Positions 8,315 through 16,152 of a stretch of 64,000 bases of DNA are shown here, piece by piece. Source of the stretch: Caulobacter sp. (GTDB lineage: Bacteria > Pseudomonadota > Alphaproteobacteria > Caulobacterales > Caulobacteraceae). Position numbers and translations under genes: made by a program. Below the pieces are notes generated by a model that was given only the letters and a program-made list of their open reading frames with translations, made no database searches and was not told where the DNA came from. How positions within the stretch are numbered: the first letter of the stretch is position 1; every line of letters begins with the position of its first letter. The DNA lies in NCBI GenBank assembly GCA_021741355.1, contig JAIOXZ010000013.1:36556-100555 (forward strand), written 5' to 3'.

Positions 8315-9178
8315 TCATCGCTGACATTTCGGGCAGTAAAACGTCGACCGCCCGCCCTGGACGATCCGCGCGATGGTCCCGCCGCAGCCTGGCCTAAGGC
8401 AGGGCTCGCCCTCGCGGCCATAGGCCTGGAAGCGGTGCTGGAAGTAGCCGAGCGCCCCGTCGGCGGCCGAGAAGTCGCGCAGGGTCGAACCGCCGGCCTC
8501 GATGGCCTCTTCCAGCACCGCGCGGATCACGGCGACCAGTCCGGGCAGGGCCTTGCGCGGGATCTTCCCGGCCGGTTTCACTGGCGACAGACCGGACCGG
8601 TGCAGCGCCTCGCAGACATAGATGTTGCCCAGGCCCGCGATGATCCGCTGGTCCAGCAGCAGCACCTTGGCGTTCTGCTTGCGCCCGGCGAAGGCCGCTT
8701 CCAGCAATGCGGGGGTGAAATCCGGGCCAAGCGGCTCCGGCCCCATGCCGGCGAACCAGGGATGGGTGACGAGCTCGCCGGCCGGGATCAGGCCCATGAA
8801 GCCGAACCGGCGCGGGTCGGAATAGGTCACCCGACCGCCGCGCTCGGTCTCGAACATGACGTGCGCGTGCTTCGGGTCGGGCGGGCTGGCGTAGACGAAC
8901 TCGCCCGGCCGCACGCTTCCTTCGGCCGCCTCGATCTCGAACCGGCCGCTCATGCCCAGATGCATGACCAGCACATCGCCCCGGTCGAGATGGCCGAGCA
9001 GGTATTTCGCCCGCCGGTCCAGCCGCTGGATGGTCGCGCCCGTCAGCCGCTGGACGAAGCCCTCGGGAAACGGAAAGCGCAGGTCCGGCCGCCGCTGCTC
9101 GACACGGGTCAGCCGCGCGCCCTCGAGCACGGGCGCAAGGCCGCGACGGACGGTTTCGACTTCAGGAAGCTCGGGCAT
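8315..9178 (-). CDS. mutM: Formamidopyrimidine-DNA glycosylase
   Basis: 287 aa. Removes 8-oxoguanine and formamidopyrimidines and cuts the abasic site. The mature N-terminus PELPEVETVRRGL carries the catalytic Pro2 and Glu3. The helix-two-turn-helix segment (LGNIYVCEALHRSGLSP) and the C-terminal zinc finger CLRPGCGG...CPKC are intact. The start ATG at 9178 is fixed by the need for proline next to the initiator Met. It stands at the end of a likely mutM / TraB / hydratase transcription unit, divergent from ubiE as in related genomes. Confidence 0.97.
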   Translation of the reverse strand: MPELPEVETVRRGLAPVLEGARLTRVEQRRPDLRFPFPEGFVQRLTGATIQRLDRRAKYLLGHLDRGDVLVMHLGMSGRFEIEAAEGSVRPGEFVYASPPDPKHAHVMFETERGGRVTYSDPRRFGFMGLIPAGELVTHPWFAGMGPEPLGPDFTPALLEAAFAGRKQNAKVLLLDQRIIAGLGNIYVCEALHRSGLSPVKPAGKIPRKALPGLVAVIRAVLEEAIEAGGSTLRDFSAADGALGYFQHRFQAYGREGEPCLRPGCGGTIARIVQGGRSTFYCPKCQR

Positions 9179-9269
9179 GGGGTCTTGGCTAGCCGAGGAC
9201 GGCGGCGTGGTCCATGCGCGACGCGCCGTATACTGACGCCGCAGGCGCTCACGGCGGAGTTCGACCTGA

Positions 9270-9396
9270 TGTCTTGATGAGCATTCTCGCTCCGGCGGGA
9301 CCTTCGTCTAGGACGAGGCCGAAGGCCTCGCCGCTGCGCGGCCGCGAAGCGCTCCTTGACCAAGGTCGCCGTCCGGAGCGGACCATTCCATCAAGG
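9270..9396. repeat. Intergenic palindromic element, copy A
   Basis: The core 9289-9379 (91 bases) is bounded by GCTCCGG and CCGGAGC and contains a central CGCGGCCGCG palindrome. It matches the reverse complement of the element at 38083-38174 almost throughout, including the central GCGCGGCCGCGAAGCG stretch. It fills most of the 304-base gap between the divergent mutM and ubiE; nothing else was seen in that gap. Possibly a small non-autonomous mobile repeat. Confidence 0.75.
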
Positions 9397-9482
9397 CCTT
9401 CAGGGCGTATCAGCATCAGACGCCTTCAGGGCGATAGCTCACCGGCTAGCCGACCTGCCCGCGCGGGTCTATGGAGCAGGGC

Positions 9483-10241
9483 ATGAGCCAGAGCAGCGCC
9501 ACCTTCGGCTATCGCGACGTCGATCCGACCGAGAAGCCCGGCCTCGTGCGCGGGGTCTTCGACCGCGTCGCCAGCCGCTACGACCTGATGAACGACCTGA
9601 TGAGCGCCGGCGTTCATCGCATCTGGAAGGACGCCACGGCGGCCCGCCTCAATCCGCAGCCAGGCGAGGTGATCCTCGACGTGGCCGGCGGCACCGGCGA
9701 CATGGCCCGGCGCTATGCGAAACTGGCCCGCGGCGCCCAGGAGCGGCGCGGCGGCGAGGACGCGACGATCCACATCATCGACTACAACGCCGAGATGATC
9801 GCGGCGGGCCGGGAAAAGGGCGCGCCGCCCGAGATCTGCTGGGCCGTCGGCGACGCGCAACGCCTGCCGCTGCCGGACGCCAGCGCCGACGCCTATTCGA
9901 TCGCCTTCGGGATCCGCAATGTGACCGACGTCCAGGCTGCGCTGCAGGAGGCTCGCCGCGTGCTGAAGCCGGGTGGTCGGTTCGTCTGCCTCGAGTTCAG
10001 CAAGCCCACGGGCATGGCTCTGCGCGCCGCCTATGACGCCTGGTCGTTCAAGGCGATCCCGCAGATCGGCGAATGGGTCGCCGGCGACCGCGACTCCTAC
10101 CAGTACCTGGTCGAGAGCATCCGCCGCTTCCCGGACCAGAAGACCTTCGCCGGGATGATGGAAAAGGCCGGCTTCGCGCGGGTCAATTTCACCAACTTCA
10201 CCGGCGGCGTGGCGGCCCTCCATGCGGGGCGGGTTCTCTAG
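9483..10241 (+). CDS. ubiE: Ubiquinone/menaquinone C-methyltransferase UbiE
   Basis: 252 aa. SAM-dependent methylation of the quinone ring in ubiquinone biosynthesis. Motif [15 protein letters not shown] and the UbiE signatures [28 protein letters not shown] and [19 protein letters not shown] are visible, and the C-terminus ends [11 protein letters not shown]. The ATG at 9483 was preferred over one at 9471 because GGAG sits about 8 bases before it. It is followed 4 bases later by ubiB, so the two are surely one operon for ubiquinone synthesis. Confidence 0.96.
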   Translation: MSQSSATFGYRDVDPTEKPGLVRGVFDRVASRYDLMNDLMSAGVHRIWKDATAARLNPQPGEVILDVAGGTGDMARRYAKLARGAQERRGGEDATIHIIDYNAEMIAAGREKGAPPEICWAVGDAQRLPLPDASADAYSIAFGIRNVTDVQAALQEARRVLKPGGRFVCLEFSKPTGMALRAAYDAWSFKAIPQIGEWVAGDRDSYQYLVESIRRFPDQKTFAGMMEKAGFARVNFTNFTGGVAALHAGRVL

Positions 10242-10245
10242 GACC

Positions 10246-11742
10246 ATGGGCGCCTTTTTCCGCTTGCTGGCCGCCGGCTGGACGCTGGTTCGCGCCGACG
10301 CGCTGATCCCGCGAGAGCTTGACGCCGTGCTGCCGGGCGGGGTGCGGACGCTCGCGCGCGGACTGCGGCTGTTCGCCGGCCGCCAGGCGCGGCAGGGGCG
10401 GCCCGGCGAGCGGCTGGCGCGGTCGCTCGAGGGCCTGGGACCCGTGGCGATCAAGCTGGGCCAGGTGCTGTCGACCCGCGCGGACATCTTCGGATCGGTG
10501 TTCGCCACGGATCTGGCCCGCCTCAAGGACGCCCTGCCGCCGTTTCCACTTGAGCAGGCGAAGGCGGAGGTCGAGCGCGAGCTGGGCAAGCCGCTGGCGG
10601 AGATCTTCCCGGTGTTCGGCGCGGTGGTCGGGGCGGCCTCCCTGGCCCAGGCGCACCGGGCGACTTTGGCCGACGGGCGCGAAGTCGCGGTCAAGGTCCT
10701 GCGGCCGGGCATCGAGCGGCGGGTGGCGCAGGACAGCGCGACCCTCCTGATGGCCGGCGAACTGATCGAGACGCTGTTCCCGCTCGCGCGCCGGCTGGAG
10801 CCGGTGGCGTTCGCCCAGACCGTCATCCGCTCGCTGCAGCTGGAACTGGACATGCGGTTTGAGGCCGCCGGCGCCGCCGAACTGGCCGAGGTCATGGCCC
10901 GCGACAGCTGGATGCGCGCGCCGACGGTGGTCTGGGACGGCGTGGCGAAACGGGTGCTGACGCTGGAGTGGGCGGGCGGCCTGCCGCTCTCCGATCCGGC
11001 GACGCTCGACGCGGCCGGCCTTGATCGCAAGGCCGTGGCCGACAACCTGATCCGCGCCTTTCTGGCGCAGGCGCTCGACCACGGCGTTTTTCATGCCGAC
11101 CTGCATGAGGGGAATCTGTTCGTCGTCCCGCCGACAGGCATCGTGGCGGTCGATTTCGGGATCGTCGGCCGGCTGGCCCCCGAGACCCGACGGTACCTGG
11201 CCGAAATTCTCTACGGCTTCCTGACCCGCGACTATCCGCGCGTCGCCCGGGCGCACTTCGATGCAGGCTACGTGCCCGCGCATCATGACGCCGACGCCTT
11301 CGCCCAGGCCCTGCGGGCCGTCGGCGAGCCGGTGTTCGGCCGGGCCGCCAGCGAGCTGTCGATGAGCCGTCTGCTGGCGCTGCTGTTCGAGATCACCGCC
11401 CTGTTCGACATGCGGCTGCGGCCCGAACTGGTGCTGCTGCAGAAGACCATGGTGACGGTCGAGGGCGTCGCCCGTCGTCTCTGGCCCGACCACGACCTCT
11501 GGGCGGCCGCCGATCCCGTCGTCCGCCGCTGGATCGCCCGTGAACTCTCGCCGACCGCCCGGGTCAGGGACTTCGCGGACGACGCTGTTCGGGCCTTGCG
11601 CGCCATCGCCCGCATGGCCGAGGCCGGCGCCGCGCCGCCGGCCGTCATCGAACCGGCGCCGGAGACGTCAGGCATGGCCTGGCTCGCCGCCGGGGCCGCG
11701 ATTGCCGGCGCGGCCTTCCTGCTGGCGCGGTTGCTGGGGTAG
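10246..11742 (+). CDS. ubiB: Ubiquinone biosynthesis kinase-like protein UbiB
   Basis: 498 aa from the ATG at 10246; an overlapping ATG at 10222 is possible. UbiB is an atypical kinase/ATPase of the ABC1/COQ8 family needed for ubiquinone synthesis at the membrane. The family KxGQ motif is in AIKLGQVLSTRADI. The Ala-rich loop appears in GAASLAQAHRA, the catalytic-type motif in HADLHEGNLFV and the DFG-like motif in VDFGIVGRLAP. The C-terminus is a hydrophobic helix (MAWLAAGAAIAGAAFLLARLL), the usual membrane anchor. It forms an operon with ubiE. Confidence 0.95.
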   Translation: MGAFFRLLAAGWTLVRADALIPRELDAVLPGGVRTLARGLRLFAGRQARQGRPGERLARSLEGLGPVAIKLGQVLSTRADIFGSVFATDLARLKDALPPFPLEQAKAEVERELGKPLAEIFPVFGAVVGAASLAQAHRATLADGREVAVKVLRPGIERRVAQDSATLLMAGELIETLFPLARRLEPVAFAQTVIRSLQLELDMRFEAAGAAELAEVMARDSWMRAPTVVWDGVAKRVLTLEWAGGLPLSDPATLDAAGLDRKAVADNLIRAFLAQALDHGVFHADLHEGNLFVVPPTGIVAVDFGIVGRLAPETRRYLAEILYGFLTRDYPRVARAHFDAGYVPAHHDADAFAQALRAVGEPVFGRAASELSMSRLLALLFEITALFDMRLRPELVLLQKTMVTVEGVARRLWPDHDLWAAADPVVRRWIARELSPTARVRDFADDAVRALRAIARMAEAGAAPPAVIEPAPETSGMAWLAAGAAIAGAAFLLARLLG

Positions 11743-11752
11743 CGTTCCCCGG

Positions 11753-12274
11753 TCAGCCCTCGTCCCGCGACCGCTTCGGCCTCGCGCCGCCTTGCGCCTC
11801 GCGCGCCTTGACCTTGTCCCAGTAGGCCGGGCCCTCGTCCGGCTTGAACATCGTGCGCGGCGCGCCCTCCCGGGTGGCGACGGCGAAGACGTTGCTGGCC
11901 GGGTCATAGATCAGGGTGTCGCCGTTCGACCGCGTCAGGGTCTGGGCGCCTCGCGGCGGTCTGTTGACGAAGGCGTGCGCCTTGGCGACGAAGGCCTCCC
12001 GTGTCGCCGCCCCGAAAGCGGCGCCATTGCGCTGGAAGCTGCGTTCCGCGTTCTCCTCGGCGGTGAAGCGCCGGCTCGCCGACCACATCGGCTTGCCGTC
12101 AATGCGCCGCACCGGCTCGGCCCGGGCCACCGCCGCCCGGTAGGGCTCCGCCGTGGTCTCGGCCGCCGGCTCCGTTGAAGCCCGGTGCACCGGCACGGCC
12201 GAGGCCCCGCTGTCGCAACCCGCAGCAAGGGCGGCCAGGGCCAGCCCCAAGGAAACTCTGATCAATCCCACCAT
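11753..12274 (-). CDS. Unknown lipoprotein with toxin-like C-terminal domain
   Basis: 173 aa from the ATG at 12274. The N-terminus MVGLIRVSLGLALAALAAGC is a lipoprotein signal. The C-terminal ~100 residues contain a helix with FVAKAHAFVN followed by TRSNGDTLIYDPASNVFAVATREG, then RTMFKPDEGPAYWDKVKARE. This layout (helix with His, then YDP-x-xN-xFAV and F-KP---YW) resembles short C-terminal domains in polymorphic toxins of the BECR RNase type; that similarity is from memory and unverified. No immunity-like gene is adjacent. It converges with ubiB (10 bases apart) and is divergent from coaBC. Confidence 0.7.
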   Translation of the reverse strand: MVGLIRVSLGLALAALAAGCDSGASAVPVHRASTEPAAETTAEPYRAAVARAEPVRRIDGKPMWSASRRFTAEENAERSFQRNGAAFGAATREAFVAKAHAFVNRPPRGAQTLTRSNGDTLIYDPASNVFAVATREGAPRTMFKPDEGPAYWDKVKAREAQGGARPKRSRDEG

Positions 12275-12401
12275 GTCCAGACTCCCGATGCTCGTTTGAC
12301 GGGTGTTTGAACATAGCAAGAACATGGGTTTCGCGTTTGGTCAAGCGTCCGCGCCGTCGTATGCAGCGTCAGGATTTGGCGGCTCTGACGGAGACTGGGG
12401 T

Positions 12402-13598
12402 TTGAGCGAACGGCGCGTTCTGCTGATCGTCGGGGGCGGGATCGCCGCCTACAAGGCGCTGGAGCTCACGCGGCTTCTGCGCAAGGCCGGGGTGGCCGTG
12501 CGACCGATCCTGACCGCCGCGGGCGCGCAGTTCGTCACCCCGCTGTCCCTTTCAGCCCTCGCCGAGGACAAGGTCTACAGCGAGCTCTTCTCCCTGACCG
12601 ACGAGGCGGAGATGGGCCACATCGAGCTCAGCCGTTCGGCGGATCTGGTCGTTGTCGCGCCCGCGACGGCGGACCTGATGGCCAAGGCGGCGCACGGTCT
12701 GGCCGGTGATCTGGCCTCGACCACCCTGCTGGCCACGGACAAGCCGGTGCTGATGGCGCCGGCGATGAATGTGCGCATGTGGGAGCATCCCGCCACGCGG
12801 CGAAACCTCGCGACCCTCAAGGGCGACGGCGTGTCGTTCGTCGGACCGGACGAGGGGGCGATGGCCTGCGGCGAGTTCGGCTTTGGCCGGATGGCCGAGC
12901 CGGAGGCGATCTTCAACGCGATCATGGGTCTGCTGGAGGGACCTGCCGCCCGCCCTTTAGCCGGTAAGCATGTGCTGGTGACCGCTGGGCCGACGGCCGA
13001 GGCGCTCGATCCGGTGCGGCTGCTGACCAACCGCTCGAGCGGCCGGCAGGGCTACGCCATCGCCGAGGCCCTGGCGGCGCTGGGCGCGCGGGTGACGCTG
13101 GTGTCCGGTCCGGTGGCGCTGCAGACGCCCGCGGGCGTCGACCGGGTGGATGTGGAATCGGCGCGCGAGATGCTGGCGGCCAGCACCGCGGCCCTGCCGG
13201 CGGATGCGGCGGTCTGCGTCGCGGCGGTGGCCGACTGGCGGCCGGACGAGGCCTTCGGCGTGAAGCTGAAGAAGGGCAAGGATGCCCCGCCGACCCTGAC
13301 CCTGGTCGAGAACCCCGACATTCTGGCCACCCTGTCGGCCACCGGCCCGGCGCGGCCGGCGCTGGTTGTCGGGTTCGCCGCCGAGACCAACGATGTCGAG
13401 GCCCATGCGAAGGCCAAGCTGGCCCGCAAGGGCTGCGACTGGATCATCGCCAATGACGTGACCCAGCCGGGCGTGATGGGCGGCGAGGAAAACGCGGTGC
13501 TGCTGATCACCCGCGAGGGCGTCGAGCGCTGGGACCGCGCCCACAAGGACTCCGTGGCCGCCGATCTGGCCGCCCGTATCGCAAAGGCCCTGACGTGA
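12402..13598 (+). CDS. coaBC: Bifunctional phosphopantothenoylcysteine decarboxylase / phosphopantothenate-cysteine ligase
   Basis: About 398 aa. Two consecutive steps of coenzyme A synthesis. The N-terminal flavoprotein domain shows [17 protein letters not shown], the substrate motif [17 protein letters not shown] and the redox Cys in [11 protein letters not shown]. The C-terminal ligase domain shows [20 protein letters not shown] and the KLKKGKD loop. Homology begins only a few residues before RVLLIVGGG, so I chose the TTG at 12402 (GGAG about 8 bases upstream). An in-frame ATG at 12324 would add 26 residues without family support. It overlaps dut by 4 bases. Confidence 0.94.
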   Translation: MSERRVLLIVGGGIAAYKALELTRLLRKAGVAVRPILTAAGAQFVTPLSLSALAEDKVYSELFSLTDEAEMGHIELSRSADLVVVAPATADLMAKAAHGLAGDLASTTLLATDKPVLMAPAMNVRMWEHPATRRNLATLKGDGVSFVGPDEGAMACGEFGFGRMAEPEAIFNAIMGLLEGPAARPLAGKHVLVTAGPTAEALDPVRLLTNRSSGRQGYAIAEALAALGARVTLVSGPVALQTPAGVDRVDVESAREMLAASTAALPADAAVCVAAVADWRPDEAFGVKLKKGKDAPPTLTLVENPDILATLSATGPARPALVVGFAAETNDVEAHAKAKLARKGCDWIIANDVTQPGVMGGEENAVLLITREGVERWDRAHKDSVAADLAARIAKALT

Positions 13599-14050
13599 CC
13601 CCGACGATCCCTGTCGTTCAACTGGCCCATGCGGAGGGCCTGCCGCTGCCGGCCTATGAGACGCCGCTGGCGGCGGGGATGGATCTGCGGGCCGCGGTGG
13701 ATGACGACGCGCCTCTGACCCTGAAGCCGATGTCCCGCGCGACGGTCCCGACGGGCCTCGCCTTCGCGGTTCCGGCCGGCTTCGAGGCGCAGGTCCGGCC
13801 GCGCTCCGGCCTGGCGGCCAAGGCGGGGATCACCTGTCTCAACACGCCCGGCACCATCGACGCGGACTACCGCGGCGAGGTGAAGGTCATTCTGATCAAT
13901 CTGGGGGAAGAGGACTTCGTCATCCGGCGGGGCGACCGCATCGCCCAGCTGGTGATCGCGCCGGTCGCGAGCGCGACCTGGCGGCCCGTCGAAAGCCTGG
14001 ACGAGACGGCGCGCGGCGCCGGCGGGTTCGGCTCTACCGGCGCCGCCTAG
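13595..14050 (+). CDS. dut: dUTP diphosphatase
   Basis: 151 aa, trimeric dUTPase type. It removes dUTP and supplies dUMP for thymidylate. All five motifs are visible: [37 protein letters not shown] and the C-terminal [10 protein letters not shown] that closes over the active site. It starts at a GTG that overlaps the coaBC stop (GTGA), so translation is coupled. coaBC-dut is a very common pair in bacteria. Confidence 0.97.
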   Translation: MTPTIPVVQLAHAEGLPLPAYETPLAAGMDLRAAVDDDAPLTLKPMSRATVPTGLAFAVPAGFEAQVRPRSGLAAKAGITCLNTPGTIDADYRGEVKVILINLGEEDFVIRRGDRIAQLVIAPVASATWRPVESLDETARGAGGFGSTGAA

Positions 14051-14163
14051 GCGGGAATACCGTACAAACCAACGTAGGCGAGGAAGCCGGTCGCGAAACC
14101 GAGCACCGCGACCCAAAGGAAGGGCTTGAGGACATCGTACGGATGATCAACTGCGGCGCGCAT
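14047..14163 (-). CDS. 38-residue single-pass membrane microprotein
   Basis: A short minus-strand frame from ATG 14163 to TAG 14047 encodes 38 aa. A soluble start, [15 protein letters not shown], is followed by one hydrophobic helix ([20 protein letters not shown]). AAGGACC lies about 8 bases upstream of the start. Its stop overlaps the dut stop by 3 bases in convergent orientation. No known family was recognised; small subunits of respiratory complexes have similar shapes, but that is only a comparison. The coding call rests on the clean ribosome site and membrane helix. Confidence 0.55.
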   Translation of the reverse strand: MRAAVDHPYDVLKPFLWVAVLGFATGFLAYVGLYGIPA

Positions 14164-14252
14164 GACGCTGAGGTCCTTTCGGGGCCGGGCATTCAACTGT
14201 TGAACACTTGGCGCCGCATACGGTTGCAGGCGTCGTCTGAACCGAGCATGAC

Positions 14253-15503
14253 GTGATTCGCGTCTCAGTCGAATCCGTGGCCGAACAGGTCGCCCGGCAG
14301 TTGAATCGGGCCGGGGGAAGGGTCTTCATCCCGACTTCGGCGAGCGAGCCGCTGGCCCTGCTTGAGGTCTACCGACGTAGACCCGACCTCGCGGCGAACC
14401 TGACCTTCGTCGGCGCCCCGGTGCCGGGCATCAACCGCAACGACTGGTCGGCGCTGCACGAGACCGCGCGGGCCGAGGGGACGTTCATGTCCGGAGACTG
14501 GCGCGCCAGTTTCGAGGCCGGACGCTACGATCTGCGGCCGATGACCTGGTATCAGGCCTACGGCTGGCTGGGGGACACCCCGCTCGATGCGGCGGTGTTC
14601 CACGTCAGTGAGCCCGATGCGGCCGGCAATGTCTCGCTGGGGATAGCCAGCGACCTCGCCCCGGCAGTGATCGGGCGGGATATTTTCAGGATCGCGCTGG
14701 TCAATCCGGCGATGCCCCGGGTGCGGGGCGCGGTGTACCCGCTCGACGGCTTCGATCTGGTCGCAGACGCGCCTCATGACTTGCTGACCTATGACACCGG
14801 CGCCCTCGATCCGGCGTTCGACGCGATCAAGCGGCATCTGCAGGGGCTGATCCCGCAAGGCGCCAGCGTCCAGTTCGGAGTCGGCAAGGCCGGCATCGCC
14901 GCGCTCGCGGCGCTGGAGGGGATGAAGGGCCTGCGGATTCATTCCGGCATGGTCACCGATCCTCTGTTGCCGGTGCTGGACTCCGGGGCGTTGACCGAGG
15001 TGGTGACCGGGCTCGCGGCCGGATCACGGGCGCTCTACGACCGTTGCGGCAGCGACAGCCGGATCCGGTTCGAACCCTCCGGCTACACGCACGACATCCG
15101 GGTGCTGGCGGAGATTCCGCGGCTGGTCGCGGTCAACTCGGCCATCGAGATCGACCTGTTCGGCCAGGCCAACGCCGAGTTCCAGGACGGCCGCCAGATT
15201 TCGGGCGTCGGCGGGCTCACCGATTTCCTGAGAGGCGCGCGTCTGTCGAAGGGCGGGCTGCCGATCCTCGCGCTGCCGGCGAGCGCCCGGCGCGGCGAGA
15301 TCAGCCGCATTGTGCCGCGCCTGCCGCCGACCGCCGTCTCCGTACCGCGCGCGGATGTCGGGCTGGTGATCACCGAGCACGGCGTCGCGGACCTGCGCGG
15401 GCTGACGCTGGACGGCCGCGCCGAGGCGCTGATCGGCGTGGCGGATCCCGGGCATCGGGACCGACTGGCCGCGGCGTGGGTGGAGATCCGGCGGGGCGTT
15501 TGA
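14253..15503 (+). CDS. Acetyl-CoA hydrolase/transferase family protein
   Basis: 416 aa, starting at a GTG. It belongs to the class I CoA-transferase superfamily that includes acetyl-CoA hydrolase and 4-hydroxybutyrate CoA-transferase. The likely catalytic glutamate is in AVNSAIEIDLFGQAN, and the CoA-loop region is in QISGVGGLTDFLRGA. The C-terminal landmark VITEHGVADLRGLTLDGRAEALI is very typical of this group. The exact acyl acceptor cannot be read from sequence. It stands alone, converging with mobA across a hairpin region. Confidence 0.88.
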   Translation: MIRVSVESVAEQVARQLNRAGGRVFIPTSASEPLALLEVYRRRPDLAANLTFVGAPVPGINRNDWSALHETARAEGTFMSGDWRASFEAGRYDLRPMTWYQAYGWLGDTPLDAAVFHVSEPDAAGNVSLGIASDLAPAVIGRDIFRIALVNPAMPRVRGAVYPLDGFDLVADAPHDLLTYDTGALDPAFDAIKRHLQGLIPQGASVQFGVGKAGIAALAALEGMKGLRIHSGMVTDPLLPVLDSGALTEVVTGLAAGSRALYDRCGSDSRIRFEPSGYTHDIRVLAEIPRLVAVNSAIEIDLFGQANAEFQDGRQISGVGGLTDFLRGARLSKGGLPILALPASARRGEISRIVPRLPPTAVSVPRADVGLVITEHGVADLRGLTLDGRAEALIGVADPGHRDRLAAAWVEIRRGV

Positions 15504-15522
15504 TCCCACCAGCCCGGTGACA

Positions 15523-15587
15523 CTTGCCCCTTGGCCTTCAAGACATCAGGGCAGGTACGCCAAAAGGCTTCCACCGCCCGGGGCAAG
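15523..15587. terminator. Inverted-repeat region between convergent genes
   Basis: CTTGCCCC at 15523-15530 and GGGGCAAG at 15580-15587 are an exact inverted repeat around a ~49-base spacer. It lies between the convergent ends of the CoA-transferase and mobA genes. Inside the spacer, GGCCTTCAAGACAT is the reverse complement of the left edge of the repeat at 38063, so this may be a decayed relative of that repeat. Its role as a terminator is inferred from position. Confidence 0.45.
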
Positions 15588-15591
15588 AAGA

Positions 15592-16152
15592 TCAGGAATC
15601 CGCCGGCCGGTTCAGATTGGCGAACGCCGCCTCGTCCTCGAACATCACCTCGACCGCCCCGATGTCGGCGAGGAAGGCCCGAACAGCCGGGTGACCGCGC
15701 GCCAGCGCCGCCTCCAGCGAGACCAGCAGGTCGATGCTCCACAGGGCGCAGAGCGGATGCGGGCCGTCGGGCGTGACCGCGAATGCGGCGAAGGCCTCAC
15801 CCCGCGCCGCCGTCAGGCGCGGGATCAGATCGGCCGGCGCATGGGGCATGTCGCAGGGCAGGGTGGCGAGATATTCCGCGCCCTGACTGCTCGCCCAGCG
15901 AAGGCCGGCGGCGATGCCCGACAGCGGCCCATCGGGGGCATTGGCGCCATCCACAATCACCGGAAGGTCGAGCCGGGCGGCCAGCTCCGCGGCGCCTGAC
16001 CCTGGACGGGCGCTGACCGCAATCGGTCCACAGTGGGGCCTGAGCGCCGCGAGCGCCCATTCCATCAAGGTGCGATCACCGAGAGGCGCGATGGCCTTCT
16101 CGCTGCCGAAGCGCGTCGACCGGCCGGCGGCGAGGACCAGCCCGGCGATCAT
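15592..16152 (-). CDS. mobA: Molybdenum cofactor guanylyltransferase
   Basis: 186 aa. Attaches GMP to molybdopterin to form the guanine dinucleotide cofactor used by DMSO-reductase-family enzymes. The nucleotide-binding start LVLAAGRSTRFGSEKA, the loop DGPLSGIAAGLRWA and the metal site PCDMPHAP are all present. Its ATG overlaps the stop of the YdeP-type molybdoenzyme gene (ATGA), so it is translationally coupled to an enzyme family that needs this cofactor form. That context favours MobA over MocA. Confidence 0.9.
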   Translation of the reverse strand: MIAGLVLAAGRSTRFGSEKAIAPLGDRTLMEWALAALRPHCGPIAVSARPGSGAAELAARLDLPVIVDGANAPDGPLSGIAAGLRWASSQGAEYLATLPCDMPHAPADLIPRLTAARGEAFAAFAVTPDGPHPLCALWSIDLLVSLEAALARGHPAVRAFLADIGAVEVMFEDEAAFANLNRPADS

